From Hyphomicrobiales bacterium (GTDB taxonomy: Bacteria > Pseudomonadota > Alphaproteobacteria > Rhizobiales > Beijerinckiaceae): a stretch of 64,000 nucleotides of DNA. Numbering within the stretch: the first letter of the stretch is position 1; each line of letters begins with the position of its first letter. Under the pieces are notes generated by a model. That model had not been told where the DNA came from. It worked only from the letters and a program-made list of their open reading frames with translations, and searched no databases. Shown one piece after another: positions 10,031 to 18,732 of the stretch. Location of the stretch: NCBI GenBank assembly GCA_019075905.1, contig JAGXAM010000001.1:1-64000 (forward strand). The letters run 5' to 3'. The position numbers and the translations under genes were made by a program.

Positions 10031-11308
10031 TCAGGAAGCTTTCTTGCGCACCAGCTTGTCCATGATCGGCGACAGCAGCGAGCGCTTGGGCTTGCGCAAT
10101 TCGGTGCGCCCGGTCACAAGTCTCGCCAGCTCGGTGATGCTGGTGGCGATCTGGCTTTGCGCCTCGATCTCATGGATCATCTGACCATTATTGGCCGAGG
10201 TTCCAAACAGACGCGCGTCAAAGGGCAGGCTCATGACCGGCTCAAGATCAACCTGTTTGGCGAAATCGGCGGCGGTGATTTCCGGCCGCTTGGGCATGCC
10301 CATGCCGTTCAGCAGCAGTTTCACCGGCGAATCGTGCGGGCGAGCTGCCTTCAGGTTGTCGATAAGGTTCTTGGTGTTGCGCAGATTGGCAAGATCGGGC
10401 GCGGCGACCACGACGATTTCATCGGAGGCCACCAGCACGCGCCGCGTCCAGGCCGACCAGGCGTGCGGCACATCGACGACAATGCAGGGCACGGTGTCGC
10501 GCAGAATGTCGAAAATCCCGTCAAAGGCGGTTTCTTCAAAATCGCTGTGGCGATCGAGCATGGCCGGGGCTGCCAGCATGCTGAGCTTCTCGCTGCATTT
10601 CGACAGCAGGCGATCGAGCAGGTTGGCGTCGAGCCGGTCGGGCGCAAACAGGGCTTCGGCAATGCCCTGGGGAGGGTCCTGATTGAAATTCAGGCCTGCG
10701 GTGCCCCAGGCAATATCGAGATCGGCCAGAACCGAGACGATATCCTGCTGGTGGGCAATGGACCAGGCGAGATTATGGGCGATGGTGGAGGCCCCGACCC
10801 CGCCCTTGGCGCCGACCACGGAAATGATGCGGCCGAGCTTTTCGCCGGTCTGCTCGCCATAAAGCGCCGAGAGGCCGCGGATGAGATCAACGGCATCGAA
10901 CGGCATCACCAGATATTCGCTGACGCCGAGGCCCTTGAGTTGCCGGTACAGGCGGATGTCGTTGATATGGCCGATGATGACGACCTTGGTGCCCTCATCG
11001 GTGAATTCGGCCAAAGCATCGAGATTGGCGTGCAATTCCTCGCTGTTGCCCGAGGTTTCGAGAATGATGACATTGGGCGTCGGCGCCGTGCGATAGGCCT
11101 CGACTGCGGCATAGGCGCCTCCCATGTGCACCTTGACATGGGCCTTGTCCATGCGCCGGTCAGGGATCGCCTGGTTGATTATCGCGGCGACGCCCTGCGT
11201 CTCGCAAAAGGCCTGCACGGACACACGCGGCAGCGGCGCGATCAAGGCATCCTGGCTCGTCTCCACCGGTGCAGCCATGGGCGCTGATCCTGACTTGCTC
11301 TCAAACAT
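10031..11308 (-). CDS. cpaE: Tad pilus polar localisation ATPase CpaE (TadZ)
   Basis: MinD/ParA-family protein that positions the Tad machine, usually at the cell pole. With the start at 11308 it has 425 residues: an N-terminal atypical receiver-like domain (about 55-150) without the usual phospho-Asp setting, then a P-loop ATPase domain with deviant Walker A VVGAKGGVGAST (about 164-175). The ATG overlaps the cpaD stop by one base (TGATG), so translation is coupled; longer in-frame starts are unlikely. The basic C-terminus (RTELRKPKRSLLSPIMDKLVRKKAS) fits membrane or partner contact. It shares its probable role at the pole with the PodJ-like protein encoded near 21.5-25.8 kb. Confidence 0.93.
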   Translation of the reverse strand: MFESKSGSAPMAAPVETSQDALIAPLPRVSVQAFCETQGVAAIINQAIPDRRMDKAHVKVHMGGAYAAVEAYRTAPTPNVIILETSGNSEELHANLDALAEFTDEGTKVVIIGHINDIRLYRQLKGLGVSEYLVMPFDAVDLIRGLSALYGEQTGEKLGRIISVVGAKGGVGASTIAHNLAWSIAHQQDIVSVLADLDIAWGTAGLNFNQDPPQGIAEALFAPDRLDANLLDRLLSKCSEKLSMLAAPAMLDRHSDFEETAFDGIFDILRDTVPCIVVDVPHAWSAWTRRVLVASDEIVVVAAPDLANLRNTKNLIDNLKAARPHDSPVKLLLNGMGMPKRPEITAADFAKQVDLEPVMSLPFDARLFGTSANNGQMIHEIEAQSQIATSITELARLVTGRTELRKPKRSLLSPIMDKLVRKKAS

Positions 11309-12021
11309 CACTGCACCGCCTGTGAAACATTGGTGACGCCGGTGGTCCACTTGGTGCCGGGGTCAGTGCCCTGCCTGATTTTCTCGATGGCCTTGATGCG
11401 CATGGTCGAATCAGACGGCGTAGTGGCTCTCGGGCCCACGAGGTCGCGCGGATCGCTGACTTCGGCGGCGAGCATCTGCTGCTGCGAGCAGCCGTAATTA
11501 TAATAGGGCCGGTTGAGGCTGCCCTCGAAGGAGCTGCCACTTGCAAGATCGGACGGCCAATTGCCGCAGCTGCGCGCGACGCTGGCCTTGAGCTTCAGGA
11601 AACTCAGGGTGATCGGCGAGGCGAGGTTGGGGTTGGCACCGACATAGGTGGTCAGACGGACGCGCCCGCCAGCTTCATCAAGCTCACGACGCACCAGCCC
11701 GGCGGCCCGCGCCGAAGCCCCGCTGCGCGGCACCTGCATGAGGATGCCGCTGGTGGCGTGCTTGTGGTAGCCATTGATGAATTGCGTCAGGCGGGCCTGG
11801 GTTGCCGCATCGATGCGACCGTCATGATAGGCGGGGAATATGTTCAGCGTCTCGCGCCCCTGCCCCAGCACAATCGGGAACTGGTCGTGGTAATCGGCCG
11901 CAACGCTGGGATAATGCATCTGCGGAGCCATGCCGCAACCGGCAAGCATCAGGGCGAGCGCCATGCCCGCACCGCCATAGACGCAACGCCGCACGAGGCC
12001 GCTTGAGTGTGATGGGCGCAT
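11308..12021 (-). CDS. cpaD: Tad pilus lipoprotein CpaD
   Basis: Outer-membrane lipoprotein that supports the CpaC secretin. From ATG 12021 (AAAGGTG ribosome site 7 bases upstream) the 237-residue protein has an arginine-containing n-region, a hydrophobic core and lipobox LAGC near residue 28. The CpaD-family features ANPNLASPITLSF and a Cys/Asn-rich CGNWPSDLA stretch follow. An earlier ATG at 12072 would overlap the cpaC stop by 8 bases and place 17 polar residues before the signal peptide; it remains possible. The 3' end overlaps the cpaE start by one base. Confidence 0.88.
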   Translation of the reverse strand: MRPSHSSGLVRRCVYGGAGMALALMLAGCGMAPQMHYPSVAADYHDQFPIVLGQGRETLNIFPAYHDGRIDAATQARLTQFINGYHKHATSGILMQVPRSGASARAAGLVRRELDEAGGRVRLTTYVGANPNLASPITLSFLKLKASVARSCGNWPSDLASGSSFEGSLNRPYYNYGCSQQQMLAAEVSDPRDLVGPRATTPSDSTMRIKAIEKIRQGTDPGTKWTTGVTNVSQAVQ

Positions 12022-12064
12022 GTGTTTCACCTTTGCCTCGGAGCGAAAATCGGGGATGGTTGCG

Positions 12065-13546
12065 TCATTCATTGATGAAACCCACTTCGCCATGATAGCC
12101 CTTGAGAATGCTCGGGTTGTGCGCTGTCGAGTAAATGCGGTTGACCTTGCCGAGCAGGATCGCCTGCGGATCGGTGGAATCGGCGAGGTGCTCAGTCGGC
12201 AGCGCCAGCGCGCTGGGGGCGACCGGCTTCACGAGATAGGGCGTGACGATGATCATCAGCTCGGTCTCGTCGCGAATATAATCGCGCGAGCGGAACAAGG
12301 CGCCGAGGATCGGCAGATTCATGAGACCCGGGAGGCCATTGATGGCCTGACGCGAGACCGTAGAAATCAGGCCGGCTGTGGCTATCGAGCCGCCAGAAGG
12401 AAGCTCGATGGTGGTTTCATTGGAGCGGACGGTAAAGCCGGGAATGGCGCCACCCGCCTGACCGGTATTGACGGCATGATTTTCGTCAATTTCGGTGACG
12501 TTGGTGGCGACATGCAATTGAATGCGCCCCGAAGCCAGCACCGTCGGAGTGAAATTAAGCGTGACGCCGTAAGGTTGAAATGTATAGGTCGTCTGGCAGT
12601 TCAGCGCCCCAACGATGCCAATGAGGCCAGTGGTGGCCTGGCAGGAGGTCGAGGACGGTACAGGAAGCTTGCCGCCCGCCGTGAATTTGGCATCCTGGCC
12701 GGACACGGCCGTCAATGTCGGCTCGGCGAGGACGCGACCAACTGCATTGCGCTCCAGCGCCTCGATCGTCGCTGACTGGTTGCCGGACGTCAGGCCGAGC
12801 ACGCCGGCCGCCTGCCCGGCACCCAGCGAGAACGGGTTGGACAAAGCCAGCGATGCGCCATGCGCGAGCGTGCCAAATTGCAGGTTGCCGGAGGTCAGGC
12901 CGAGCGATTTGACGATATTGCGATCAACCTCGGCGACCGTCACCTTGATCATGACCTGGCCCTGCCCCTTGATGGTGAGAGCATTGACCAGCCGCCCGGG
13001 CGTGGTCGTGGTGGTCGTGACATTGCCGGCGGTGGATTGGCCGGTGGTGTTCTGGATATAGCCCTGGGCAATGTCGAGCGCCTGCTGCGCTTCGGCCGGA
13101 CTGTTGACCTCGCCATTGAGGATGATGGTATCGTTGACGGTGTGCAGGATGATATGCGCATCAGGAATGGCCTGGCGCAAGATTTCTGACAGCGCCTCGA
13201 TGTTTTGGCCGACAGAGACTTCGATATCGGCGATTTCATTGCCGGACGAATCCATGGCGCGGATCGAGGTCTGGCCAGTGGCAATGGCCATGATATAGAT
13301 CCGGCGCGGCGAACGCACGATGGCATTGGCGACGTTGGGGGCGCCGACAAAAACCTCGGCGGCATCGCGCGGCAGGTTGATGATGATCGAGCGGCCCATG
13401 CCCATGCTGACATTGCGCACGAAGGATTGCTCATTCGACTGAATCTGTCGCGGGGCAGCCAGCGCCGGCACAGAGATGATCGCCGCAGCGCCGAGCAGCA
13501 GCGCCACCCGCAACGGCGCAATTTTGAATCGGGGCAGGTTAGTCAT
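12065..13546 (-). CDS. cpaC: Tad pilus outer-membrane secretin CpaC (RcpA)
   Basis: Secretin forming the gated outer-membrane channel for the Flp pilus. The 493-residue protein has a Sec signal peptide (hydrophobic stretch ALLLGAAAIISVPALA, cleavage after ALA, about residue 30). N-domains include pilus/BON-like modules (EVFVGAPNVANAIVRSP; the NDTIILNGEV stretch), and the C-terminal secretin core has the VPGL-type motif NGLPGLMNLPILGALFRS and the ELMIIVTPYLVKP strand. It is preceded by cpaB (78-base gap) and followed closely by cpaD. The 495-residue class length is normal for CpaC. Confidence 0.95.
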   Translation of the reverse strand: MTNLPRFKIAPLRVALLLGAAAIISVPALAAPRQIQSNEQSFVRNVSMGMGRSIIINLPRDAAEVFVGAPNVANAIVRSPRRIYIMAIATGQTSIRAMDSSGNEIADIEVSVGQNIEALSEILRQAIPDAHIILHTVNDTIILNGEVNSPAEAQQALDIAQGYIQNTTGQSTAGNVTTTTTTPGRLVNALTIKGQGQVMIKVTVAEVDRNIVKSLGLTSGNLQFGTLAHGASLALSNPFSLGAGQAAGVLGLTSGNQSATIEALERNAVGRVLAEPTLTAVSGQDAKFTAGGKLPVPSSTSCQATTGLIGIVGALNCQTTYTFQPYGVTLNFTPTVLASGRIQLHVATNVTEIDENHAVNTGQAGGAIPGFTVRSNETTIELPSGGSIATAGLISTVSRQAINGLPGLMNLPILGALFRSRDYIRDETELMIIVTPYLVKPVAPSALALPTEHLADSTDPQAILLGKVNRIYSTAHNPSILKGYHGEVGFINE

Positions 13547-13624
13547 GGGCGAGGCTCCGGTTCAGTTTTGTTGTGCTGGGCAGACCGTATGAAGGTTGCA
13601 GTTTCAGGGAATGGCACTGGGTCA

Positions 13625-14428
13625 TCACGGCCCCGACTTTACGGGGACGCCATAGCGAACGACCGTTACGCCGTTGCTCATGTATTTTTCAGCATCCTGC
13701 TCGGCCTGGGTGGTTGCCTGACCGTTGGAATCCACCAGACTGCGCAAAGCGAGGGTGAGAGAGCCGGATTTCTGGGCAAGGATGGCGATATCGGCCTGCT
13801 GCGGACTGAGTTCCAGCGTCGCAGTGCTGCCGACCACGACAGGCTTGCCGTTTTTCTCCTTGATATTCTGACCAATCGCCAGAACCCGGACATTGCGCAA
13901 GACCGGATCGGTGCGGAAGGTTTCAACGCCATTGGCCTTGGTGGCGACAGGATCGCGGAACGTGTGCAGCACGTCGACGTGGTCATTTGGAAGGATGAAG
14001 CCGCCAGCGCTGGTCGCGCCATTGCCATCGATGTTGATGGCGAGGGCGCGCATGCCGCTTGGCAGGATGGCCGACATAAAGCCCTGGTTCGAACCTTTCA
14101 CCAGCCGGTCGGTGAAGATCGGCTCACCCTGCTCGATGGGCGCGCGCACGATGGCGCCGACGTTCTGGGTCAGCGCCTGGGGGTCCTGCGTTTGCGTGAT
14201 CATTTTCGGTGAAATCGAAGCCTTGGGCCAAGCGGTCCAGCTCAAATCGGCCGGCGCCAGCACCATGCCGAGGTCGATTTTCCGGGCAGCCGTGAGAACC
14301 CGCGTGGTTGGCAAAGCGGCAACCTTCACGATTTTTACTTTGGTTGGCGCCTTGTGATTGAGAATCATCACGGCCACACCTGCGCTGACCGCGGCACCAC
14401 AGAGCACTAAGATACGGGAAAGTTTCAT
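13625..14428 (-). CDS. cpaB: Tad pilus assembly protein CpaB (RcpC)
   Basis: Periplasmic/inner-membrane SAF-domain protein that links the secretin to the rest of the Tad machine. From ATG 14428 it has 267 residues: a membrane anchor (ILVLCGAAVSAGVAVMIL) followed by a SAF/pilus-assembly domain with PTTRVLTAARKIDLG, the NIDGNGATSAGGFILPNDHVDVL stretch and a C-terminal NGVTVVRYG segment. A longer frame to 14488 adds a segment with no ribosome site. The 176-base gap to cpaA contains a candidate CtrA box (14492-14506), so cpaB may start its own transcript and lead cpaB-cpaC-cpaD-cpaE-cpaF-tadB-tadC. Confidence 0.93.
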   Translation of the reverse strand: MKLSRILVLCGAAVSAGVAVMILNHKAPTKVKIVKVAALPTTRVLTAARKIDLGMVLAPADLSWTAWPKASISPKMITQTQDPQALTQNVGAIVRAPIEQGEPIFTDRLVKGSNQGFMSAILPSGMRALAINIDGNGATSAGGFILPNDHVDVLHTFRDPVATKANGVETFRTDPVLRNVRVLAIGQNIKEKNGKPVVVGSTATLELSPQQADIAILAQKSGSLTLALRSLVDSNGQATTQAEQDAEKYMSNGVTVVRYGVPVKSGP

Positions 14429-14491
14429 TATCCTACATCCGATCACGCATCCGAAGACAGTCGGAAGCAGGTTGATTGGAGCATTCAATCG

Positions 14492-14506
14492 TCAAATTAT
14501 GGTTAA
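14492..14506 (-). promoter_or_regulatory. Candidate CtrA box upstream of cpaB
   Basis: On the minus strand the sequence reads TTAACCATAATTTGA, that is TTAA-N7-TTGA. It contains the complete TTAACCAT half site used by the CtrA cell-cycle regulator in alphaproteobacteria, with one mismatch in the second half site. It lies 64-78 bases upstream of the cpaB ATG, a sensible activator position. A partly overlapping TTAACC/GGTTAA dyad (14503-14518) sits beside it. CtrA control of pilus genes is established in Caulobacter; binding here is inferred. Confidence 0.5.
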
Positions 14507-14604
14507 CCCGCCGGTTAAATCTCGAATAAAATTTGTCGCTGAGTCAGCATGTTACGGCCTGAACGCGCGGCCGAATCAGCAATTTTTGCAATAAGCTCCG
14601 CGCT

Positions 14605-15105
14605 TCAGGCGGTAAGTGCGTGAACGAAAATAGTGTGCGGGAATATGAGAATTCCGGCAGCTGCGAGGGCAATGCCATAAGGAATGCCGGTGCGGGCATC
14701 ATGAAGACGCGCCGCCCAGGCGATTCTGGCCACGGGCGAGGGCATGGGCACGAGCCGCAGGCCGAGCAGCGTCAGGGTTAATATACCGCCCAGCAACGAG
14801 GCCAGCAGGCTATATTCAAGAATATGGCTGAAACCCACCCACAGCGCGATGGCAGCGGTGAGCTTGGCATCGCCGCCGCCGATCCAGCCAAGCGCGAACA
14901 GGCCAAAGGTCACCACCAGCACGATGGCGCCGCAAGCAACATGCCAGGCCAGCAATTGCCAGCCCATGCCCGACAGGATCGCCGCCGGCACAAAGGCGCC
15001 GATCAGCAGCCATGACACGCGGTTGGAAATCAGCATGGTGAACATGTCTGACAGGGCGGCGAAGGCCAATGCCAGGGGAAAAACGCTGATGAGGGCGAGA
15101 TACAT
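14605..15105 (-). CDS. cpaA: Prepilin peptidase CpaA
   Basis: Integral-membrane aspartic protease that cleaves Flp prepilin leaders. It has 166 residues from ATG 15105, with GGAG 11 bases upstream; a TTG nine bases earlier is disfavoured. Both catalytic aspartates are visible: one in ALSDMFTMLISN near residue 21 and the other in GWIGGGDAKLTAA, the GxGD-type motif. At least five hydrophobic segments are present. It lacks the methyltransferase domain of PilD, as is usual for CpaA. It heads the pilus locus on the minus strand. The gene upstream is fadJ, and no flp/pilA pilin frame lies in the 109-base gap. Confidence 0.93.
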   Translation of the reverse strand: MYLALISVFPLALAFAALSDMFTMLISNRVSWLLIGAFVPAAILSGMGWQLLAWHVACGAIVLVVTFGLFALGWIGGGDAKLTAAIALWVGFSHILEYSLLASLLGGILTLTLLGLRLVPMPSPVARIAWAARLHDARTGIPYGIALAAAGILIFPHTIFVHALTA

Positions 15106-15214
15106 GCGCGTCAAGGCTCCGGACCGGGGTCAGCTTCGCGACACCCACCGTTTCACTTTGCCTCACGAGCTTTGACAATCCGTTACGATGGCGCGCTTTT
15201 TGCGCGGCGCCGTC

Positions 15215-17416
15215 TCATGCTGCGGCGCGCGCCACCCCGTCATAAAAGCGCCGGCCCTGGCGCGCCATATCGCGCACCACCTCCGGGCAGGCAAAGCGGT
15301 CACCATATTTCAGGGCCAGCCGGTCACAATGGCCGATAAAGGCTGTGAGGCCCATGCCGTCGATATAGCTCAGCACGCCGCCGGTGAAGGGCGCGAAACC
15401 AAAGCCGAGGATCGAGCCGACATCGGCCTCGCGCGGATCGGTGACAATGCCCTCGCCAAAGGCCCGGGCCGCTTCCAGCGCCTGCACGATCAGCAGGCGC
15501 AACTTCAAGTCACCGACATCGAGGCTGTCGGGCGCGAGCTTGTGCTTTTGCATCTCGGCGAGACCGGGCCACAGCCGCTTGGCCCCGCGCTCGGGATAAT
15601 CATAAAAGCCCTTGGCATTCTTGCGCCCGAGACGCCCGCCCTTGACGACCATCGCCTCCAGCAGCGCCTCCTGTGCCGGATCAATGGCGGCGGCGCCCAG
15701 ATCGGCCTTGGTGGCCTGCAGCACCTTCCAGGCAAGATCAAGTGCCACCTCGTCATTCAGCGCCAGCGGCCCCACCGGCATGCCGGCCATGCGCCCGACA
15801 TTCTCGATCATGGCAGCCGGCACGCCTTCGGTCAGCATCAGATGGCCTTCGCGGATATAGGCGCCGACACAGCGGTTGGCGAAAAAGCCGCGCGCGTCAT
15901 GGACGACAATCGGCGTCTTCTTGATAAGCTTGACGAAATCCAGCCCGACGGCCAGCGCCCGCGGCCCGGTGCTGGCGCCGAGGATGATCTCGACCAGCGG
16001 CATTTTTTCCACTGGCGAGAAGAAATGCAGGCCGATGAAATCCTCCGGCCTCGCCGCATTACCGGCCAGAGAGGTGATCGGCAGGGTCGAAGTGTTGGAG
16101 GCCAGCACAGCATCGGCACGCATGGCGGCCTGCGCCTTCCTGATCGCATCGGCCTTGACGGCGCGATCCTCGAACACCGCCTCGATCACCAGATCGCAAG
16201 TGGCGAGGGCGGCATAATCGGCGCCCGGCTCGATCAGCGCCAGCAGGCGATCGCGCTCGGCGGTGGTGGTGCGGCCCTTCATCACGTCCTTGGTCAGCAG
16301 CGTGTCGGCATGGCCCTTGCCCTTGTCGGCAGCGGCTTGGTCGCGGTCGATCATCACGACGCCAAGCCCGGCGCGAGCCGCCGCAAGGCCAATGCCCGCG
16401 CCCATGAAGCCGGCGCCGAGGATGCCGATGCGGCGCAGGTTCGTGGCTGGCTGGCCGGCGGGGCGGCGCAGGCCCTTGTTGATCTCGCCCATCGAGGCAA
16501 ACAGGGTGCGGATCATCGCCGCCGCCTCGGGGCTGCGCAGAATATGCGCAAACTGGCGGCTCTCAACCTTCAGTGCAGAATCCATGGGCAGCTGCAAGCC
16601 CTCGAAAACGCACGTTAAAACCGCTTTGGCGGCGGGGTAGTTATCATAGGTCTCGCGCCGATAAATGGCATTGGCCGGCGGCCAGATCATCATGCCGCCG
16701 CCGGAATAAACCTTGCCTGACGGCGCGCGCCATCCCTTCTCGTCCCAGGGCGCGACCGGCTTGCCGCCGCCGGAGATCCAGGCCCGCGCCTGGCTGACGA
16801 CATCGGCGACGGGCGCGATTTCGTGCACGAGATTCATGGCCTTGGCCATGGCGGGGCGAATCTGGTCGCCGCGAAACAGCATTTGCAAGGCGTCGGGTGT
16901 CGGCATCAGCCGGGCGACACGCTGCGTGCCGCCGCCACCGGGAAACAGGCCTACCTTGATTTCCGGCAGGCCGACCCTTGCCTTGTCAGTGTCGGCGACG
17001 ACGCGGTAATGGCAAGCAAGCGCCAGCTCGAAGCCGCCGCCAAGGCACAAGCCATTGATCGCACAGGCGAAGGGCTTGCCGCAGGTCTCGATCCGCCGGT
17101 ACAATAGCGACAATTGCCGCGAGGCTTCAAAAAACTTCGCCATGGCCGGGCCGCGCCCCTCGCTTTTGCTTTGGGCGGCGAGTTGATGGCCGAGCGTCTC
17201 CAGCGTCGCGAGATCGGCACCGGCCGAAAAGCTCTCCTTGCCCGATGTCACGACGCAGCCCCTGATGGCCGCATCGGCAATGATGGCCTCGACCGCCTTG
17301 CCCAGTTCGGCGATGACTTCGGCATTGAGCACATTCATGGAGCGCCCCGGGCAATCCCAGACCAGCAGCGCGATGGCGTCATCGCTGGTCTCAAGCCGGA
17401 AGTTGGTGAGTTTCAT
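15215..17416 (-). CDS. fadJ: Bifunctional enoyl-CoA hydratase / 3-hydroxyacyl-CoA dehydrogenase (FadJ/FadB type)
   Basis: Carries out hydration of 2-enoyl-CoA and NAD-dependent oxidation of the 3-hydroxyacyl-CoA in beta-oxidation. The 733-residue protein has an N-terminal crotonase domain (about 1-300) with the oxyanion-hole FSAGADL and the catalytic-Glu region GLPEIKVGLFPGGGG. The 3HCDH Rossmann domain starts at GILGAGFMGAGIG (about 350), with the catalytic His in GLHFFSPVEKMPLVE. The C-terminal 3HCDH domain contains NRCVGAYIREG. The thiolase gene lies 84 bases upstream and the acyl-CoA dehydrogenase before that, so the genes form a complete fatty-acid degradation set on one strand. Confidence 0.95.
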   Translation of the reverse strand: MKLTNFRLETSDDAIALLVWDCPGRSMNVLNAEVIAELGKAVEAIIADAAIRGCVVTSGKESFSAGADLATLETLGHQLAAQSKSEGRGPAMAKFFEASRQLSLLYRRIETCGKPFACAINGLCLGGGFELALACHYRVVADTDKARVGLPEIKVGLFPGGGGTQRVARLMPTPDALQMLFRGDQIRPAMAKAMNLVHEIAPVADVVSQARAWISGGGKPVAPWDEKGWRAPSGKVYSGGGMMIWPPANAIYRRETYDNYPAAKAVLTCVFEGLQLPMDSALKVESRQFAHILRSPEAAAMIRTLFASMGEINKGLRRPAGQPATNLRRIGILGAGFMGAGIGLAAARAGLGVVMIDRDQAAADKGKGHADTLLTKDVMKGRTTTAERDRLLALIEPGADYAALATCDLVIEAVFEDRAVKADAIRKAQAAMRADAVLASNTSTLPITSLAGNAARPEDFIGLHFFSPVEKMPLVEIILGASTGPRALAVGLDFVKLIKKTPIVVHDARGFFANRCVGAYIREGHLMLTEGVPAAMIENVGRMAGMPVGPLALNDEVALDLAWKVLQATKADLGAAAIDPAQEALLEAMVVKGGRLGRKNAKGFYDYPERGAKRLWPGLAEMQKHKLAPDSLDVGDLKLRLLIVQALEAARAFGEGIVTDPREADVGSILGFGFAPFTGGVLSYIDGMGLTAFIGHCDRLALKYGDRFACPEVVRDMARQGRRFYDGVARAAA

Positions 17417-17500
17417 GGGTCGAGGCTCCTCAAATATGAAGGCATTTCAAAATAAGGACATGCAAGACGACGCGGGGGGCGAAGCTGTCACCGGCCAGCC

Positions 17501-18709
17501 TCAGACTCGCTCGATGATGGTCGCCGTGCCCATGCCTGCGCCGATGCACAAGGTGACGAGCGCGGTGGACTTGTTGGTGCGTTCCAGCTCGTCGAGCACG
17601 GTGCCGAGCAGCATGGCGCCGGTGGCGCCGAGCGGGTGGCCCATGGCGATGGCCCCGCCATTGACATTGACCTTGTCGGCGGGAAGGTTGAAGGCCTGCA
17701 TATAGCGCAGCACCACGGCGGCGAAGGCCTCGTTGACCTCGAAGAGATCAATGTCACGCAGTTCCATGCCGGCTCTGGCGAGTAGCTTTTTGGTGACATC
17801 GACCGGGCCGGTCAGCATGATGGCCGGTTCCGAACCGATATTGGCAAAGGCGCGGATTTTGGCGCGCGGTTTCAAGGCTGCCGCCGTGCCGGCCTTGGCC
17901 GAGCCGATCAGCACCGCGGCGGCACCATCGACAATGCCCGAAGAATTGCCGGCATGATGCACGTGATTGATCATCTCGACGTCGGGATGGGCCTGGATCG
18001 CCACGGCATCAAAGCCGCCCTGCTCGCCGGGTACCACGAAGGCAGGTTTCAGGGATGCCAGCGACTGCATGTCAGTCTGCGGGCGCATATGCTCGTCATG
18101 ATCGAGAATGGTGAGGCCGTTGATATCGCGCACCGGCACCACGGATTTGGCGAAGCGACCGTCCTTCCAGCTTTCAGCGGCGCGCTGCTGTGATTTGATG
18201 GCATAGGCATCGACATCATCGCGCGAAAAGCCGTATTTGGTGGCCATCAGATCGGCAGAAACGCCCTGCGGCATGAAATAGGCCTTGATCGCCAGCGCCG
18301 GGTCCGCCGGCCAGGCACCGCCAGAACTGCCGATGCCGACCCGGCTCATCGATTCAACGCCGCCGGCAATGGTCAGGTCATGCTGGCCGGCCATCACCTG
18401 GGCGGCAGCGAAATTCACGGCATCGAGCCCGGAAGCGCAAAAGCGGTTGATCTGCACCCCCGGCACATGGTCGCCGTAATCGGCGGCAAGCGCGGCAGCG
18501 CGGGCGATATCGCCGCCTGCCTCACCTATTGGATCAACGCAGCCCATGACAATGTCATCGACCAGCCTGGTGTCGAGCTGGCTGCGTTCACGTAAAGATT
18601 CAAGAACGCCGGCTGCCAGCTTGAGCGTGCTGACTTCATGGAGCGATCCATCCGGCTTGCCACGGCCGCGCGGGGTGCGCACATGATCGTAGATATATGC
18701 GGTCGTCAT
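17501..18709 (-). CDS. Acetyl-CoA C-acyltransferase (thiolase)
   Basis: Thiolytic cleavage of 3-ketoacyl-CoA, the last beta-oxidation step. From ATG 18709 ([13 protein letters not shown], the typical family N-terminus) the protein has 402 residues; the longer frame upstream has no domain content. The nucleophilic Cys is Cys91 in [13 protein letters not shown], the catalytic His is in [15 protein letters not shown], and the second Cys is in CIGAGMGTA near the C-terminus; the NEAFA loop is also present. It lies 24 bases downstream of the acyl-CoA dehydrogenase gene and 84 bases upstream of fadJ, indicating one operon. A FadA/FadI-like degradative role is favoured by this context over a biosynthetic PhaA role, although phaC is 14 kb away. 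Confidence 0.93.
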   Translation of the reverse strand: MTTAYIYDHVRTPRGRGKPDGSLHEVSTLKLAAGVLESLRERSQLDTRLVDDIVMGCVDPIGEAGGDIARAAALAADYGDHVPGVQINRFCASGLDAVNFAAAQVMAGQHDLTIAGGVESMSRVGIGSSGGAWPADPALAIKAYFMPQGVSADLMATKYGFSRDDVDAYAIKSQQRAAESWKDGRFAKSVVPVRDINGLTILDHDEHMRPQTDMQSLASLKPAFVVPGEQGGFDAVAIQAHPDVEMINHVHHAGNSSGIVDGAAAVLIGSAKAGTAAALKPRAKIRAFANIGSEPAIMLTGPVDVTKKLLARAGMELRDIDLFEVNEAFAAVVLRYMQAFNLPADKVNVNGGAIAMGHPLGATGAMLLGTVLDELERTNKSTALVTLCIGAGMGTATIIERV

Positions 18710-18732
18710 GTCGGTTGCGCCTCCTGGTTTTT

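Noticed and set aside
14503-14518. TTAA-N8-TTAA as a second CtrA box
   Set aside because: The spacing is 8, not 7, and it overlaps the better minus-strand TTAA-N7-TTGA site. I report only the latter.
15192-15206. CGCGC-TTTTT-GCGCG hairpin after fadJ as a terminator
   Set aside because: The stem is only 5 base pairs and the T-run is in the loop, not after the stem, so it does not fit an intrinsic terminator.
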